64,000 nucleotides of DNA from Acytostelium subglobosum LB1 (Eukaryota > Evosea > Eumycetozoa > Acytosteliales > Acytosteliaceae). The stretch lies in assembly GCF_000787575.1 (NCBI RefSeq), contig NW_012236523.1:559854-623853 (forward strand), given 5' to 3'. Below are positions 41,715 through 53,300 of the stretch, piece after piece (position 1 is the stretch's first letter; each line of letters starts with the position of its first letter). The notes under the pieces were generated by a model, which was not told the origin of the DNA, ran no database searches, and saw nothing but the letters and a program-made list of their open reading frames with translations. The position numbers were made by a program, and so were the translations under genes.

Positions 41715-43278
41715 ATGATAAGAGCTGTTGTTAGTGGATTGTGTCGTAGTCGACAACTACATCGTATTCATCATCATAACTTTATTAGACAGTTCACAAC
41801 AACAATCACAACTTCAACTTCAACACCAACATCATCAACAACAACAACAAAGAATGTGTTGCCAGTTGAGGAAGAGAGAGTAATCGATCCATCTTTAGCA
41901 GATGATGTTGATGTCAATGATGACTTTGGTTGGCTTGCAAAGAGGACAAATAAGAAGGTCACATCAATTATTGAACAGCAACAACTACAACAACAACAAA
42001 GACAACAAAAAGATGAACAAGAGTTGGAGAATGATAAGGAAGAAGATGGAGTGGTAGTGGACGATGAGTTAAGGTTGGAGCTTGAAAAGGTCAGGAAGGA
42101 ATGGGAGAGTGATGCACCGGTCGATGGATCAAACCTGTCGTTCACAACATTGGTTAGAGCAGCGGGAAAGTTGACAAACTCTCAAGACATACATAACTAT
42201 ATCAAGAATAGACTGGCAAGATACAAGGGCGAGATAGAGTTGGAGCATTGTCATCAGTTGATGCGAGAGTTCATCACGCGTGGCAACAAAGTGGTCGTCG
42301 TAGAGCATCTGTTCAACATGCTGGCCAACACCCGTGACTTGACTGTCGAGCGAATGAACCTTGAGGTGTCGGACCCGGGCCTGGCTGCCACCGACGACCC
42401 CGACGCCATCGTCGTCAAGTTGGTGCGACCCACTCGCGAAACATACAATCTGTTGATGGAGTCACATAGTGTCGATGGTGCTGTCGACAAGTGTCTGGCG
42501 CTGCTCGATCTCATGCAGGCAAAGTATGTTGTGCCGGACGAGCGCACCTACCTCCACGTCATCAATGCATACACTGGTAACAACCGAGCGGATGAAGCTA
42601 CAGGCTATCTCAACCATCATATCATCAAGCGTGGACTGATCAAGAGTGAGGACAACTTGGTCGCGGGCATCAACTCAATCATCTATTGTTACGCTCGCGC
42701 TGGCAACTTGGAGCGTGTGGACGGCATGCTCAAATTCATGGCGGACCATCGCCTGCGGCCGAATCACTTCACATTCCAGCACATGGTCGAGGCGCACATC
42801 AAGCGCGAAGACCTGTCCTCTGCTGTCCGTCTGCTACGCCAGCTGGACCAAGCCGACGACATTGCCACCACAACATACTCACTGCATCAGGTGATCGAGG
42901 CATTGAGCCGCGAGTCATTGTTGGAGCAGGTATTCAATCTTTATCAAATGATGCGACGANCCCAACAAGCTGATGGTCGAGTCATTCCTCGCAGACGACT
43001 TCTATCAGCGCGGCGACCTTGTTGCCTCGCGTCAATGGTCACCAAACATCAACACGTACAACGTGCTTGTCGAGGCATGCAGTCGATGCAACAATGTTGA
43101 GCGTGCATTCGAGGTGTTCAACGAGCTACGCCAAGCAGGTCTCGAGCCCAGCATCGAGATCTACTCCAGTCTCGAGGCTCTCTCATTCAAGAATGGACGC
43201 ATCGACCTCTACAACCAAGTATGTGGCGACACCTTCCACATCAAAAAGAGGAAGAACCTGGAAGATGAACTTGATTAA
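41715..43278 (+). CDS. mitochondrial pentatricopeptide-repeat (PPR) protein, one ambiguous base breaks the frame
   Basis: About 520 aa. The Arg/His-rich, acid-free first 30 residues (MIRAVVSGLCRSRQLHRIHH) and a Ser/Thr run look like a mitochondrial presequence. After a Gln-rich stretch, degenerate 35-residue PPR units follow: RETYNLLMESHSVDGAVDKC, DERTYLHVINAYTGNNRADE, RPNHFTFQHMVEAHIKRED and, after the break, INTYNVLVEACSRCNNVERA and PSIEIYSSLEALSFKNGRID. The frame changes at the single N at 42960. Before it the frame runs to MMRR, and the continuing frame is LMVESFLADDFYQRGD, so an indel or base-call failure sits there. PPR proteins bind specific organellar RNAs and help their processing or translation; the target is unknown. 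Confidence 0.8.
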
Positions 43279-43327
43279 AGAGTGATGTGATTGATTGAAT
43301 GTTATTAATTATTAATTATTATTATTA

Positions 43328-44819
43328 TTATTCTGCCTTGGTCTCCTTCTCCTCTTTCTTTGGCGTTGATTCGTTGGAGGTGGCGGTGGTGGTGGTAGCT
43401 GGTACGGCGGCCTCTGTTGTGTTAGATGCCTCAGTGGTGGTCTCAGCAGCAGGAACAGTGGCAGCTGGGACAGGCTGCTTCTCCTTCAAGATGGCGATCT
43501 GCTTCTTGATGTTGGTCTCAAACAATGTGATCTCATCGGGCTTCTTCATGTTGACCAGGAAGCTGTGGAACTTGCCGTCCTCAAACGCAGTGAATCGCAG
43601 TGATTTCTCAGTTGGCGTGTCAATGGTCATTGTTGCAAAGATGGCTACATTCAAGGCCGATCTCTTTGATCCATCAATATTCAATACTGTATCATTGGTG
43701 GCGGAATGGGTCAGGACAAGGATGCCAACGCATGCGGACGAATGGAGTTATTGCGTTATCAATACTTACATAGTCTACTGTTGCCTGTTGTTGTGTTCCT
43801 GTTCAACTTGAGCATTCCAACTCCTCTCTCCTTATAGGACTCGTTGAATATATAGAGCTTGCCTTTAGCCTATAGTGTATGAGTGAGTGTTAGTGTTGTT
43901 GTTCATCATCATGATGGTTGTTCCCTTGAGGCATATGACTTACAGAGCACAATGTCTTCTCATCCTCCTCACCAGTGAGTGTCTGAATAGGCTGTAGGCT
44001 CTCTGATTGAGACAAAGGATCTTGGTTAGATGTTGCCAATGATAGAGCAATTGAATGATAGACTTACGTAGGATTGGAACATATGTTGCAGACTTTGAAT
44101 AGTCCTCACCATCAGCGATGGCTCCGTCGGTGGACTCTGATGAGGCCTCCTTGTTGTTGCCATCGGATTCGGTGGTGGCTTTTGAGAATCCATTGGTGAA
44201 CGATGTCGTCGTGTTTAGGTTGAATGAGAATGGTGATGCGCCAGGTGTCGAGGCGAACGAACTAAAGCTAAATGGACTCTGTAGGATATGTGTCATTGTG
44301 TAAGCGTGGATGCATGAGATGATGATCAACAATACTCATACAGTGAATGGTTTTGAAGGATCTGGATTGGATTGGAATGCCTTGAATGTCCAAGGAGTTG
44401 CTTTGTCCTCTGCCTTGTCGCCATTAGACTTGGCCTCCTCGGTAGTGGTAGTTGGTTTACTTTCTCCACTGGTTTCGGTTTTTGTAGATGTTGATGTTGT
44501 TGATGATGATTCAGTGGCTACTGGTGCTGTAGTCTCTGTCGCTGTCTCTGTCTCTGTCTTTGTTTTCCTGTATTGTTTATATGTTAGTGTGTCGGTTGAT
44601 CGATCATTATGTACAACCAATCAACCTAAACATACTTTGTGGCTTGCTCCTCCTCCTCTGATGTAACCTTTGGTTCATCTGGCTGCTCATCACCTACACT
44701 GCTGGCTTCCTCTAGAGTACGTTTCTTATCTATATCATTCATTCATTGATTGATAAAGTTAGTTAACAATGATGTGATTGATCGTTGACAGTATAACCTA
44801 TGACATATTTACCAGACAT
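43328..44819 (-). CDS. RanBP3/NUP50-like Ran-binding domain protein
   Basis: Seven short exons on the minus strand, 44819-44813, 44729-44636, 44567-44342, 44278-44068, 44002-43944, 43869-43770 and 43686-43328, give 351 aa. The N-terminus is acidic and Ser/Thr-rich with a KKR cluster (DKKRTLEEAS) that may be a nuclear signal. Then come FG-like SPFSFSSF and SPFSFNL motifs. Exons 5-7 form a RanBD1 fold: GEEDEKTLCSAKGKLYIFNE, KERGVGMLKLN, RLLNIDGSKR and a C-terminal helix (ITLFETNIKKQIAILKEK). Such proteins bind Ran-GTP and assist Crm1 or importin-dependent transport at nuclear pores. The tail is Thr/Ala/Glu-rich. Whether it is the RanBP3 or the NUP50 orthologue is undecided. It is convergent with the PPR gene, with about 50 bp between stops. 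Confidence 0.8.
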
Positions 44820-45039
44820 GATTGATTGATTGTAAGTTCGTAAGTTTATGTGTGTATTTATATCTGTATCAGTAACGAGGTCAGTTTAACTTCTAATGAC
44901 TTGAAGACACTTTGGCGGCTTCATGTTCATCAAATTAAATCAATCCCACATTGAGCTCCCTCGACGAGTAACGAAAGGTGTCAATCCTAGCTCATAACTA
45001 ATACACTTGTGATTGTACTACATTACATTAATAACAACA

Positions 45040-45639
45040 ATGACAATATCAGTTGCAACATCACAACAACATCCTCATGTCGATCAAAGATTTACAGTAA
45101 CATCAGATAATTGTTATATATTATTTAGAATGTAGGTAATGAATGATATCATTCAATCACATCATCAATCAACAGACTATCTCTAACATACACATACAAC
45201 TATAAAGTCATACAATTGAGAAGTTGACAAATGAGAGGATTGTTACTATTGTCAAACAGGCAATGATCACATCGTTTGGTGAGCTTGGTGCACCAACAGC
45301 AGGTGTCAAGTTGTTAAAGTATAACCCATTGGAGCATACCTTTATCATTAGATGTAATAGCAGGTATGAAGTTGAATTGAATTGATTGGAATGGAATACT
45401 TTATATAATGTAATATGACCGATACTAACATACTACTTTGACGATGATGACGATGACTACTATATAGCTCTTATAGTGCCGTTTGGGGAGCATTCACCAT
45501 ATTTAGCAATCACCCAAACATACCATGCAACATAGAGATGGTTAAGATCTCCTCATTCCTCACTTCGCTCGTCACAACTTCAAGGTTCTCATTACCTCCT
45601 TCAGCATCAGCTTCAACGACATCATCATCATCTGAATAA
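45040..45639 (+). CDS. RNase P/MRP subunit of the Rpp14/Pop5 family
   Basis: Three exons, 45040-45131, 45208-45363 and 45468-45639, give 139 aa. The N-terminus has an aromatic strand (NCYILFRI). The core matches Rpp14: AMITSFGELGAPTAGVKLLK, then a strand TFIIRCNSSSYSAVWGAFT, then IEMVKISSFLTSLVTTSR. In Rpp14/Pop5 this fold binds the RNA and partner subunits of RNase P and MRP, which cleave tRNA 5' leaders and pre-rRNA. The C-terminus is a short Ser/Ala tail. The match is closer in spacing to Rpp14 than to Pop5, but the family members are alike and I cannot decide firmly. It is divergent from the RanBP3-like gene about 220 bp away. Confidence 0.72.
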
Positions 45640-46358
45640 TCTTCATGGACTCATGAAAGTATATCATGATATGAGTCACATGACATGATGATAATGGATA
45701 AGTCAGTCATGACTTATCTGATTGTTGATCATCCGAACGAACACAACACACACAACACAAACAGAGTCTGATCGATCAACCAGAGTCAGTACATGTGTGA
45801 GAGTGGTCGTTGTAAGTGATGGTTGGTGTGTGTTTATCCCTTCCCAACGACGCACACACATTGGAACCAAGGCATCAATCAATCACATCAAGAGATATAC
45901 CAAGTATGGATAGAGAGAGACTCACATTCATGTGATGATAGAGAGAATGAGTGTGGTGGTTACAAGTTGACATTTAAACATACGGAGAATTACTCGATGC
46001 TGTCCAACGCCCTTCCGTCCGCTGTCTAGATAGCATAGATACCTGCTTACTCACTCTCTCCTCTAAATAGAGCTAATAAACACCGTCAACAACATCATCA
46101 TCATCTAACATCGTACAACAACAACAAATAACCTCTCTTTGTGCCGCTCAACTTGGATAGAGGCACTCAGACAATCAGATATAATACAAATCAATCAATC
46201 AATTAATTAACATTGTTGTTGTTGTTATTGTTGTTGATGTTGAATAGCTGACCTCACCATCTTTCACACCTCTCCACATAATTCTATTTCCATATCCACA
46301 TCCACATTCATTCATTCAATCATTCATTCAATCATTCAATTCGTTATTCCAATCAATC
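45640..46358. other. intergenic, no gene recognised
   Basis: About 720 bp between two plus-strand genes. It has short C-rich and CAACAAC runs, an AATCAATCAATC tract at about 46190-46203 and ATTCATTCAATC repeats at 46309-46345 just before the matrix-protein start. An open frame at 45722-46029 has no protein-like pattern. Confidence 0.5.
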
Positions 46359-47398
46359 ATGTCCATAAATATAACAAGATATCAAAGTCCAAGAAGGACT
46401 AAAATATTATTATTTATTATTTTTATTATATTTACTGTTTCTGAATATAGTCAGATTGTTAATTGTATGATTCAATCAATGTTCAAATCAATCAATCAAA
46501 TCCAGTTATCCTGGAAACTGACCAAACTTGATCAAACCTCCACACACACATAGGCCAAACTGGATGTTCAACAAACTGCGACGACAACAACTCATGTACG
46601 ATGGATACGTGTAGGAATGGAGAGTGTCAACATCAACCATTGCCATGCGATGATTCAAACCTTTGTACTATAGATACGTGTGATACACACTTTGGCTGCG
46701 TGCATACGCCAATCAGTTGCGATGATGGTAGTCTGTGTACATTTGACAGCTGTTCCAACTCGACTGGATGCGTCCACACGCCAATCAGCTGCGATGACGG
46801 CAATGCCTGTACAATCGACAGCTGCTCCAACAGCACAGGATGCGTCAACACGCCAATGTCATGTGATGACAACAACCCTTGTACCAAAGACGTGTGTCTG
46901 CCGGACAAGGGCTGCGTCAATGAGCGAGTGCAGTGCGTCAACACCAAGGGGCCATGCTTCGACACGATTTGCGATACCAACGTTGGCTGTTACCATCGCC
47001 AGCGCGTCTGCGACGACAACAACCCTTGCACAAAGGATCGATGCACCAACTCGACGGGCAAGTGCAGCTTTACGCCAATCGTCTGTGATGATCATAATCG
47101 ATGCACGAACGATCTGTGCGACGCCAAGAAGGGCTGTGTATTCCTGCCGATGGCATGTAACGACAGTGACCCGTGCACAGTGGATCGATGTGACAAGGAC
47201 AAGGGATGCGTGCACACCCCATTGGACTGCGACGATCATAACATGTGCACAGTGGACAGCTGCTCATCTAAAACCGGTGGCTGTGTGCACACCCCATTGT
47301 CCTGTGATGATGGTAATCGATGTACATTGGACACGTGTGATCCATCCACAGGCTGCGTTCATACACATAGGAACTGTGACTCTATACCCAAGTCATAG
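46359..47398 (+). CDS. secreted CTDC-repeat extracellular matrix protein (EcmA/EcmB-like)
   Basis: Two exons, 46359-46464 and 46554-47398, give 316 aa. Exon 1 encodes a signal peptide (KILLFIIFIIFTVSEYS). The rest consists almost entirely of about eleven 24-residue Cys-rich repeats of the form CDDGNxCTxDxC...GCVHTPISC, the Dictyostelium CTDC repeat that builds the EcmA and EcmB stalk and slime-sheath proteins. Here there are far fewer units, with no membrane helix and no PA14 domain, so a small secreted matrix protein is likely. It ends HRNCDSIPKS. Unit sequences are close to each other (CDDGNACTIDSCSNSTGCV), indicating expansion within this gene. Expression in prestalk or stalk cells is inferred only from family membership. 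Confidence 0.85.
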
Positions 47399-47537
47399 TT
47401 CAATAAAATGGATATGGAATGATTCCAATATAACGTCTGGCTGTTGTTGCGCATGATTGAATGGTACTCCATTCATTGTGATTGATTCATTTGATTGATT
47501 GAGTGATTGATGATATAATGTACAAAGTGATGTGATG

Positions 47538-48023
47538 CTAGCTGTCACCAAATAGCCTCCTTCTAAGTTGATTGTTGTTGTTATCGAATATACTAAGGCT
47601 CTCCTTGATAAGCATATCTACATTGTTGATTGTTGACTATATGAATGAATGGTATAAGTTGATTGATGTCCAGATCGTACTCATTCATTCATTGAAACAT
47701 ACTTTGGTATCCCTTGATGTTGATGAGGATGATGACTCAGTTGATGTAGATGAGGCAGAGGAAGAAGGTATTATCATTACATTGACATTGTTTGGTGTTA
47801 TTGTGGATGATGTTGTTGTTGCGACCGTTGCGACCATTGGAGATATGTCCAATGATACTGATGGTGGTGATGACGTCACACTCTCAGATTGATGATTACT
47901 CAGCCATTCCTTGAATCTATGAATGACATTACTATTTGGATGATAGACTACACCATATGCCACCAGTGTTGCAACCAACAAAGTGGCCTTGGTACCGTCA
48001 CGCAAGCCAACATATTGAGTCAT
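47538..48023 (-). CDS. small single-pass membrane protein, unknown function
   Basis: Two exons on the minus strand, 48023-47703 and 47636-47538, give 139 aa. A hydrophobic helix near the N-terminus (TKATLLVATLVAYGVVYH) is preceded by a short charged segment (MTQYVGLRDG), as in tail-in or signal-anchor proteins. The middle is Ser/Thr-rich (residues about 50-105) and the C-terminus basic (NQLRRRLFGDS). No family recognised. The upstream region carries TGATTGATTGAGTG tracts. Confidence 0.5.
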
Positions 48024-48390
48024 CCTTTGTGTGTGTGAGAGTGTGTTTATGATTGATTGAGTGTTAACTATATAACTATATATCTTTGTATACTAAGACA
48101 TGTATTAATGTATGTATGTTATGTAATAATGTATGAATGAATGTACAACATTAAAAGTGATGTAAAGTGAAGAGGACGGAATGACTGATTCAGATGAAGG
48201 TGAGAGGTTCAGCAAAGTGTGAACTCAAGTGAACAACAGCCACACACTTACCACATTACTTTGTTTGTCAAACAACAACTAGCTGTACAGATAATAGATA
48301 CATTCACATAACAACACACACTTATATTAATACACATACATATTTACCTTATATGTACAACAACAAGAACAACAAAGAGGATTAATAATA
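48024..48390. other. intergenic, divergent promoter
   Basis: About 370 bp between the small membrane-protein gene (-) and ATG101 (+), AT-rich, with TGTATGTATG and ACACACAC runs and a CAACAACAAGAACAACAAAG leader before the ATG101 start. No gene seen. Confidence 0.5.
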
Positions 48391-49100
48391 ATGAACGCAC
48401 AACAATATATATTGAAAGAGATTGTAAGTTGTCCTTGAAGGAAGGACCTTGGGTCCTAATCATCACTCACTCAATCACTCACTCAATCACTCAATTACTT
48501 GTTAAGAACTTAGAGTATGCTCAATTGAAAGAGGTTGTTCAATGTATATTACATTGTATACTGTTTCAAAGATGTCTTGGAACTGTGAAACCAAAGGATG
48601 CTTCATTGGATATTGTAGAGTTCACTTATACAAAGTTGGATGATCCACAGACATCAAAGCAGGTCGAAGAGAAGTCTGAGGAATTACTATCATCAATAAT
48701 CAAGAGAAAGGCAAAGACTGCACAGGTATCAGTATCATTCCAAGAGAAGAGACAAAAGACGACATTCTTCTCTTCGGCATCAGAGGTGTGCTGGGAGCAA
48801 TGGATAATATCATTCCAATTGGTACCCTCGATGGATGCCAAACAACTGGCCAATCAGCTGAAAGATACCAATTATAAGATCATCGAACATGTCAATCAAG
48901 ACAAGAACATACCTCCCATTACAGCCAAAGATCAGAATCCATTCCCTTTCACTGTAAGAGTTATAAATGTTGTAGAAATGTCATGTCATCACTGTTTCTA
49001 ACACATCCAAAAGATAACAATAGCAGGCGCAGAGAATGCAGGTGTATTTGATACTTTCTGGAATGTACTTAAACCTCCTCCTTTACTTGGAGGTAAATAA
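48391..49100 (+). CDS. atg101: autophagy protein ATG101
   Basis: Three exons, 48391-48423, 48507-48953 and 49014-49100, give 188 aa. ATG101 is a HORMA-fold partner of ATG13 in the ATG1/ULK1 complex that starts autophagosome formation. Evidence: an N-terminal helix (EYAQLKEVVQCILHCILFQR), then DIVEFTYTKLDDPQ, then VSVSFQEKRQKTTFFSSASE with VCWEQWIISFQLV matching the family VPWEVWTVKV block, and the end ITIAGAENAGVF. The family WF finger is not evident. Fungal yeasts use Atg29/31 instead, while amoebae have ATG101, in line with this call. The Ile-rich first exon encodes only 11 residues. Confidence 0.88.
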
Positions 49101-49321
49101 ACTTTCCTTGGACCAGGCGACAGGATGTATATATGTTAAAAAAAGGTGGAGTTGAAGTTTATTGTAAACTTAAGGTAGTTGGTAGTAGTAGTAGTAGTTA
49201 TTATGTTGGAGTCAGTCTAGTTTGGACATGTAGTGTTACATCGAAGAAACGATGGTAATGAAAAATAGTCAGTCAGTGTATAGACATCATTGGTCCCATT
49301 CTGATTGATCAATCTGGTTGA

Positions 49322-49690
49322 TTAGTGGCATCCACATCCACCACCTCCACCTCCTAGGAGTCCTCCCAAGAGTCCGTTGACAAGACCTCCCAGGTTCAAA
49401 CCACCGCCGCCACCTCCACAACCTCCAGATGGGAATGGAGTGTGAACAATTGGTGGTCTGACCCAATGACCGCCACCACCGCCACCACCTCCACAGAAAC
49501 AGGCAGCACTATTAGCACCTTGACCAGCTCCTCCACCAATTCCACCTCCAATCCTGGCACTGGTGAGTGAGGTGAGCGACCCACCTCCCAGAGAACTTAG
49601 AGCAGCTGTTTGAAAAGGTAAAGTACAAGGTTAGGAGCAAGGTAAAGTAGAGGAATATTAATTATTTATAAGCATACCCATAATAGTCAT
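49322..49690 (-). CDS. HssA-like glycine-rich small protein
   Basis: Two exons on the minus strand, 49690-49678 and 49605-49322, give 98 aa. The start MTIMAALSSLGGGSLTSLTS and the body of Gly runs with Cys and His (AACFCGGGG, SGGCGGGG, GGCGCH end) match the Dictyostelium HssA/2C/7E family, abundant late-development proteins of unknown function. A Pro-rich insert (RPPIVHTPFP) is present. The 13-base first exon is typical of the family. The stop is TAA at 49324-49322. Confidence 0.75.
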
Positions 49691-50325
49691 TTTGTTTTTA
49701 GTTAAGTAGAGTTGGTAGTTAGCTTTGGTTAATTGATAAGCTGGTTTGATGATTATTAAAATTGATTGATTATTTATAATGGATGGTTGGGTGATGGAAC
49801 AGGCATGCGGTCCATGGATTATCCTTGGACTTTTGTAAATTAATCAATAATTATTGATTAATTGTTTAATAATAATATTAATATTAATAATAAAATATCC
49901 ACGTGGATATTAATGTAGATCAACAATTTAAATGGGAGTGTAAGTTGACATTACCCCAAAATAAGGTTCTATTATTCATTAAATATGATTGGTCAAGTCT
50001 GGTCTTTGGTAACTTGTCCATGGTAATAGAATCAACGATCATTGTCACTCAGATAGAATCAAACACCCTCACACACATGCTTCGATCACAATCGTCTGGA
50101 ACATTTATCTGTGTGAGTGTGTGAATAATAATGTAGTTTGGACTGGAAATACAAACCATGGTAATAATACAAAGGAGTAACATGGACGAATCAATCATTG
50201 GGCTATAATTAGTACGATTGGTCAAGATTAAAGAAATTAATAATATGATATCATTGAGCGAGAGAGTTGGATGTATTGGTAAATGGTATTGGCAATGGGG
50301 ATTGCGATCATCATTATCACTAGTG
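49691..50325. other. intergenic, no gene recognised
   Basis: AT-rich 635 bp with a perfect-looking ATTAATAATATTAATATTAAT stretch near 49860-49890 and tracts of TGATTGATT. A 73-codon open frame at 49903-50124 is not protein-like. It probably holds the promoter of the HssA-like gene and the 3' end of the giant gene. Confidence 0.5.
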
Positions 50326-53300
50326 TCAGATAGTAGAGTTGACCTGCTTCATGAACATGTTCTGTAGACAGGAGTTGATGTGAGCATAGTATGTCTCGGG
50401 GAAACAGGCTTTGAAGGTGTCCTTGCAATCATCTCCATTGGCGCTGGAGAACGAAACAATCTCTTGCTCCTCCAGTTGGTTGATGAATCCACCCATACGG
50501 CTAGAGTGCAGTCCAATAAGTCGCATCCATTCAAACAGTTGTTGATCTTCCCAATTGCGATCAATTGATTGATGGATATCTGTGATGAAGCGAGGTGGTC
50601 TGGTCTTCAGGTAGATGATCTTGTTGATGAATGTTGACCTGGCACCTACTGGCATGCCAGCCTCCACCATCTTCTCCTTTAGCACGGCCTCGTTGTGCGC
50701 CATTGCCAATATGAATGTGTCAATGTCCATCTTTGTGAGCATATCAATCAACTTCTTCTTTGAGCCGTCCATCATGTCGGTGAGTGATCTTATCCAATCG
50801 AACAATGTGTCGTTGGTTACATCATCGCCCAATCTCACAGTCACATTAACTGTTGAGCCAGAGCCAATAGCGATTCCAGAGCCGGTGCTACTCGGGCTGA
50901 ATGCAGCTGCAGAGCTAGCTGAAATGTTGGGAGCAGGCTGTGCTTGAGTTGTCGTGGTTGTCGTGGTCGTTGTTGCTGGAGCAGGGGCAGGTTGGAATGG
51001 AGCCAGAGGAACGACTGGTGGGGCAACATATTGACCGGCGGGAGTGACTGGAGCAGCCTGCTGATGAGGTGTATAAACACCAGCTTGTCCTACAGGGTTT
51101 GGTATTGGGAAGCGTTGTTGACCTGGTGTCAATGGCTGCATGGGTATGGCTGGGGCAGGAGATATAGGTTGTGTTGGTGTGCCAGGCTGTGGAGTGTTGG
51201 GAGCAGAGTGATCCTGTGCTTTGCTCTTGCCAGAGTACAACTCATCCTTTGAAAAGATGAACAATACTCCATTTGACTCAATGGTGTCCTTGAACTGTGA
51301 CTTGTCAGTGAGCGAGATCTTTGATGTGCATCTCAAGTGAGTGTCCAAATGTTGTTTGATCTGAATCGAATACAATCCCTTGTTGCTTCCATCGGTGCTG
51401 TCCTCATGACACATCACAGAGTGCAAGGAGTATGAGACACCCTCTGTCTCGGTGATGTAGTACTGAGAGACATCGAGTAGCTCATTGTAGAGGATCTTGT
51501 TGTACTGCTTCTTGGTGTCCACATCTCTGCCGATGCTGATAAAGAGATACTGAGGAGCATCATTCATATGGAACTTGGGCTTATCCCTAATTCCACATTT
51601 ACATCTGTGGAAATGATTGATTGATTGATTGAATCAGTACGAGATTGATTGAATGATTAAGTGATGTACTCACGTCTTTGGTGCTACTGTTTGCTTATCT
51701 TGAGCCCACTTGGCGAATAGCTCACTGATGTTGGTGGTGGCTTCGAGCCTGGAACAGTACTTCTCGATGAAGAGTGGCGTGCTGGTGGAGGACTTCTCAA
51801 GGTTACATTGCGGATTGGAACACACCTGTTTGATGGTGGACTTGAACAGTCGTAGGAGGTTGGCATCAATGTTGGACAGGTTGTCAAGGAGTTTGACGAG
51901 GAACTCGCCTGGCGAGCTCACTGCAGTTGGCAGCAGGGACTCCTTGAACAAAAAGTCATAGAGGTCCTTGATGTCGATCTCTGTCGTGGACTTTTGCTGG
52001 CACTCATAGAAGAAGTTCCTGAATCGCTCAATCACATGACTGTACTCCTTCTGCTTGGTCGTATTGTTCATCGCCAGTGGGTTGCCTGGGATGAAGCGGA
52101 GCCAGTTGAGCAAGCAGTGGAGCGAGGGCTCATCTTGAGTTTCCTTGATGGGTCGGTAGAACTTCTCCAACTCTTCATCGTCCTCCTCGACACTCTCCTC
52201 CTCTTCCTCCTCCTCGGGCTCGGCAATCGGCACATCGTCGGGATTTGGCACGGGCATGTCAGGACCTTCAGCGCCATCTTGGCCGAAAATGTATTGCTCC
52301 TCAAGCTCGCTGTCCTCATCTTCGTCGTCGGGGACGGGCAGCTTCTTGGGCACTTCGTCGTCAAAGTTGGACATGAACATCTCCTTCCACTCATCAGTCT
52401 GCTTGGTGTGGCTCTTGACCTTGAGGTTGGATAGCACCTCGTGGATGGTACGCATGAACAGTGGGAAGTAGGCCACAGGGATGATCTTGGTGGTGCACAC
52501 GGTCATCAGTTGGTAGTCCTTGTAGATGGCAGATGGTGATTGATAGTTCATGTTGCGCAGGAAGCGTCCAACATGGTCGAGGAGTGAGGACTCGGCCTGC
52601 ACCTTTTTGAGTTCCTCGCGACACTTGGGTGATTGAAGTCGCTGAATGATGTCCTGCAGGTAGTTGACCCATTCAATCAATCTATTGTGAATGTGATTGT
52701 CCAGGTCGAAGTTGGTCTCGGAGAACAGGTTGTCGCGCATCTTTGTGAAGTGCTCGAGAACTTCTGGGTCGGGTTTGACGGGCTCGTCGATCGTGTCGGC
52801 GTATAGGTAGCCAAAGCCGAGGTAGATCTGCTTGAACAGCTCGACCACCTCCTTGAGGCACACGGCCGGAATCTTTTGGAGCAGCTGGATTACGCTGGCT
52901 GGAGCCTTGTTGTGAAGCTGGACGGTCGTGGCGGCTTCGGCGATCGTGAGCGCCTGCAGGGCGTCCAGATTCTGAACGTGGATCGTGCGAAGGATGAGCG
53001 AGACGAGGTAGCGACAGAATGATTCGAGTTCCTCGGCGTGCAGCTTGGAGCACTTGCCAACAAACTGGATGCGCACGTTCTCATTGAGGCACTCTAGGCC
53101 AAATACTTGGGTGTTGAGCGCGCTCTTGATCTCGATCAACTCCTTGAGAGACTCGGGTATCAGCAGTTTGACTGGACCGTCGAGGAGAAGGTCGTTGGGG
53201 TCGGCGGGCATGTCCACGAGGAAGGGGAAGTCTGTCTTGTAATGGGAGAAGTGAGTGCCACTTGGGAGGATCTTGCCCGAGGCAAAGAGAATGATGAGCT

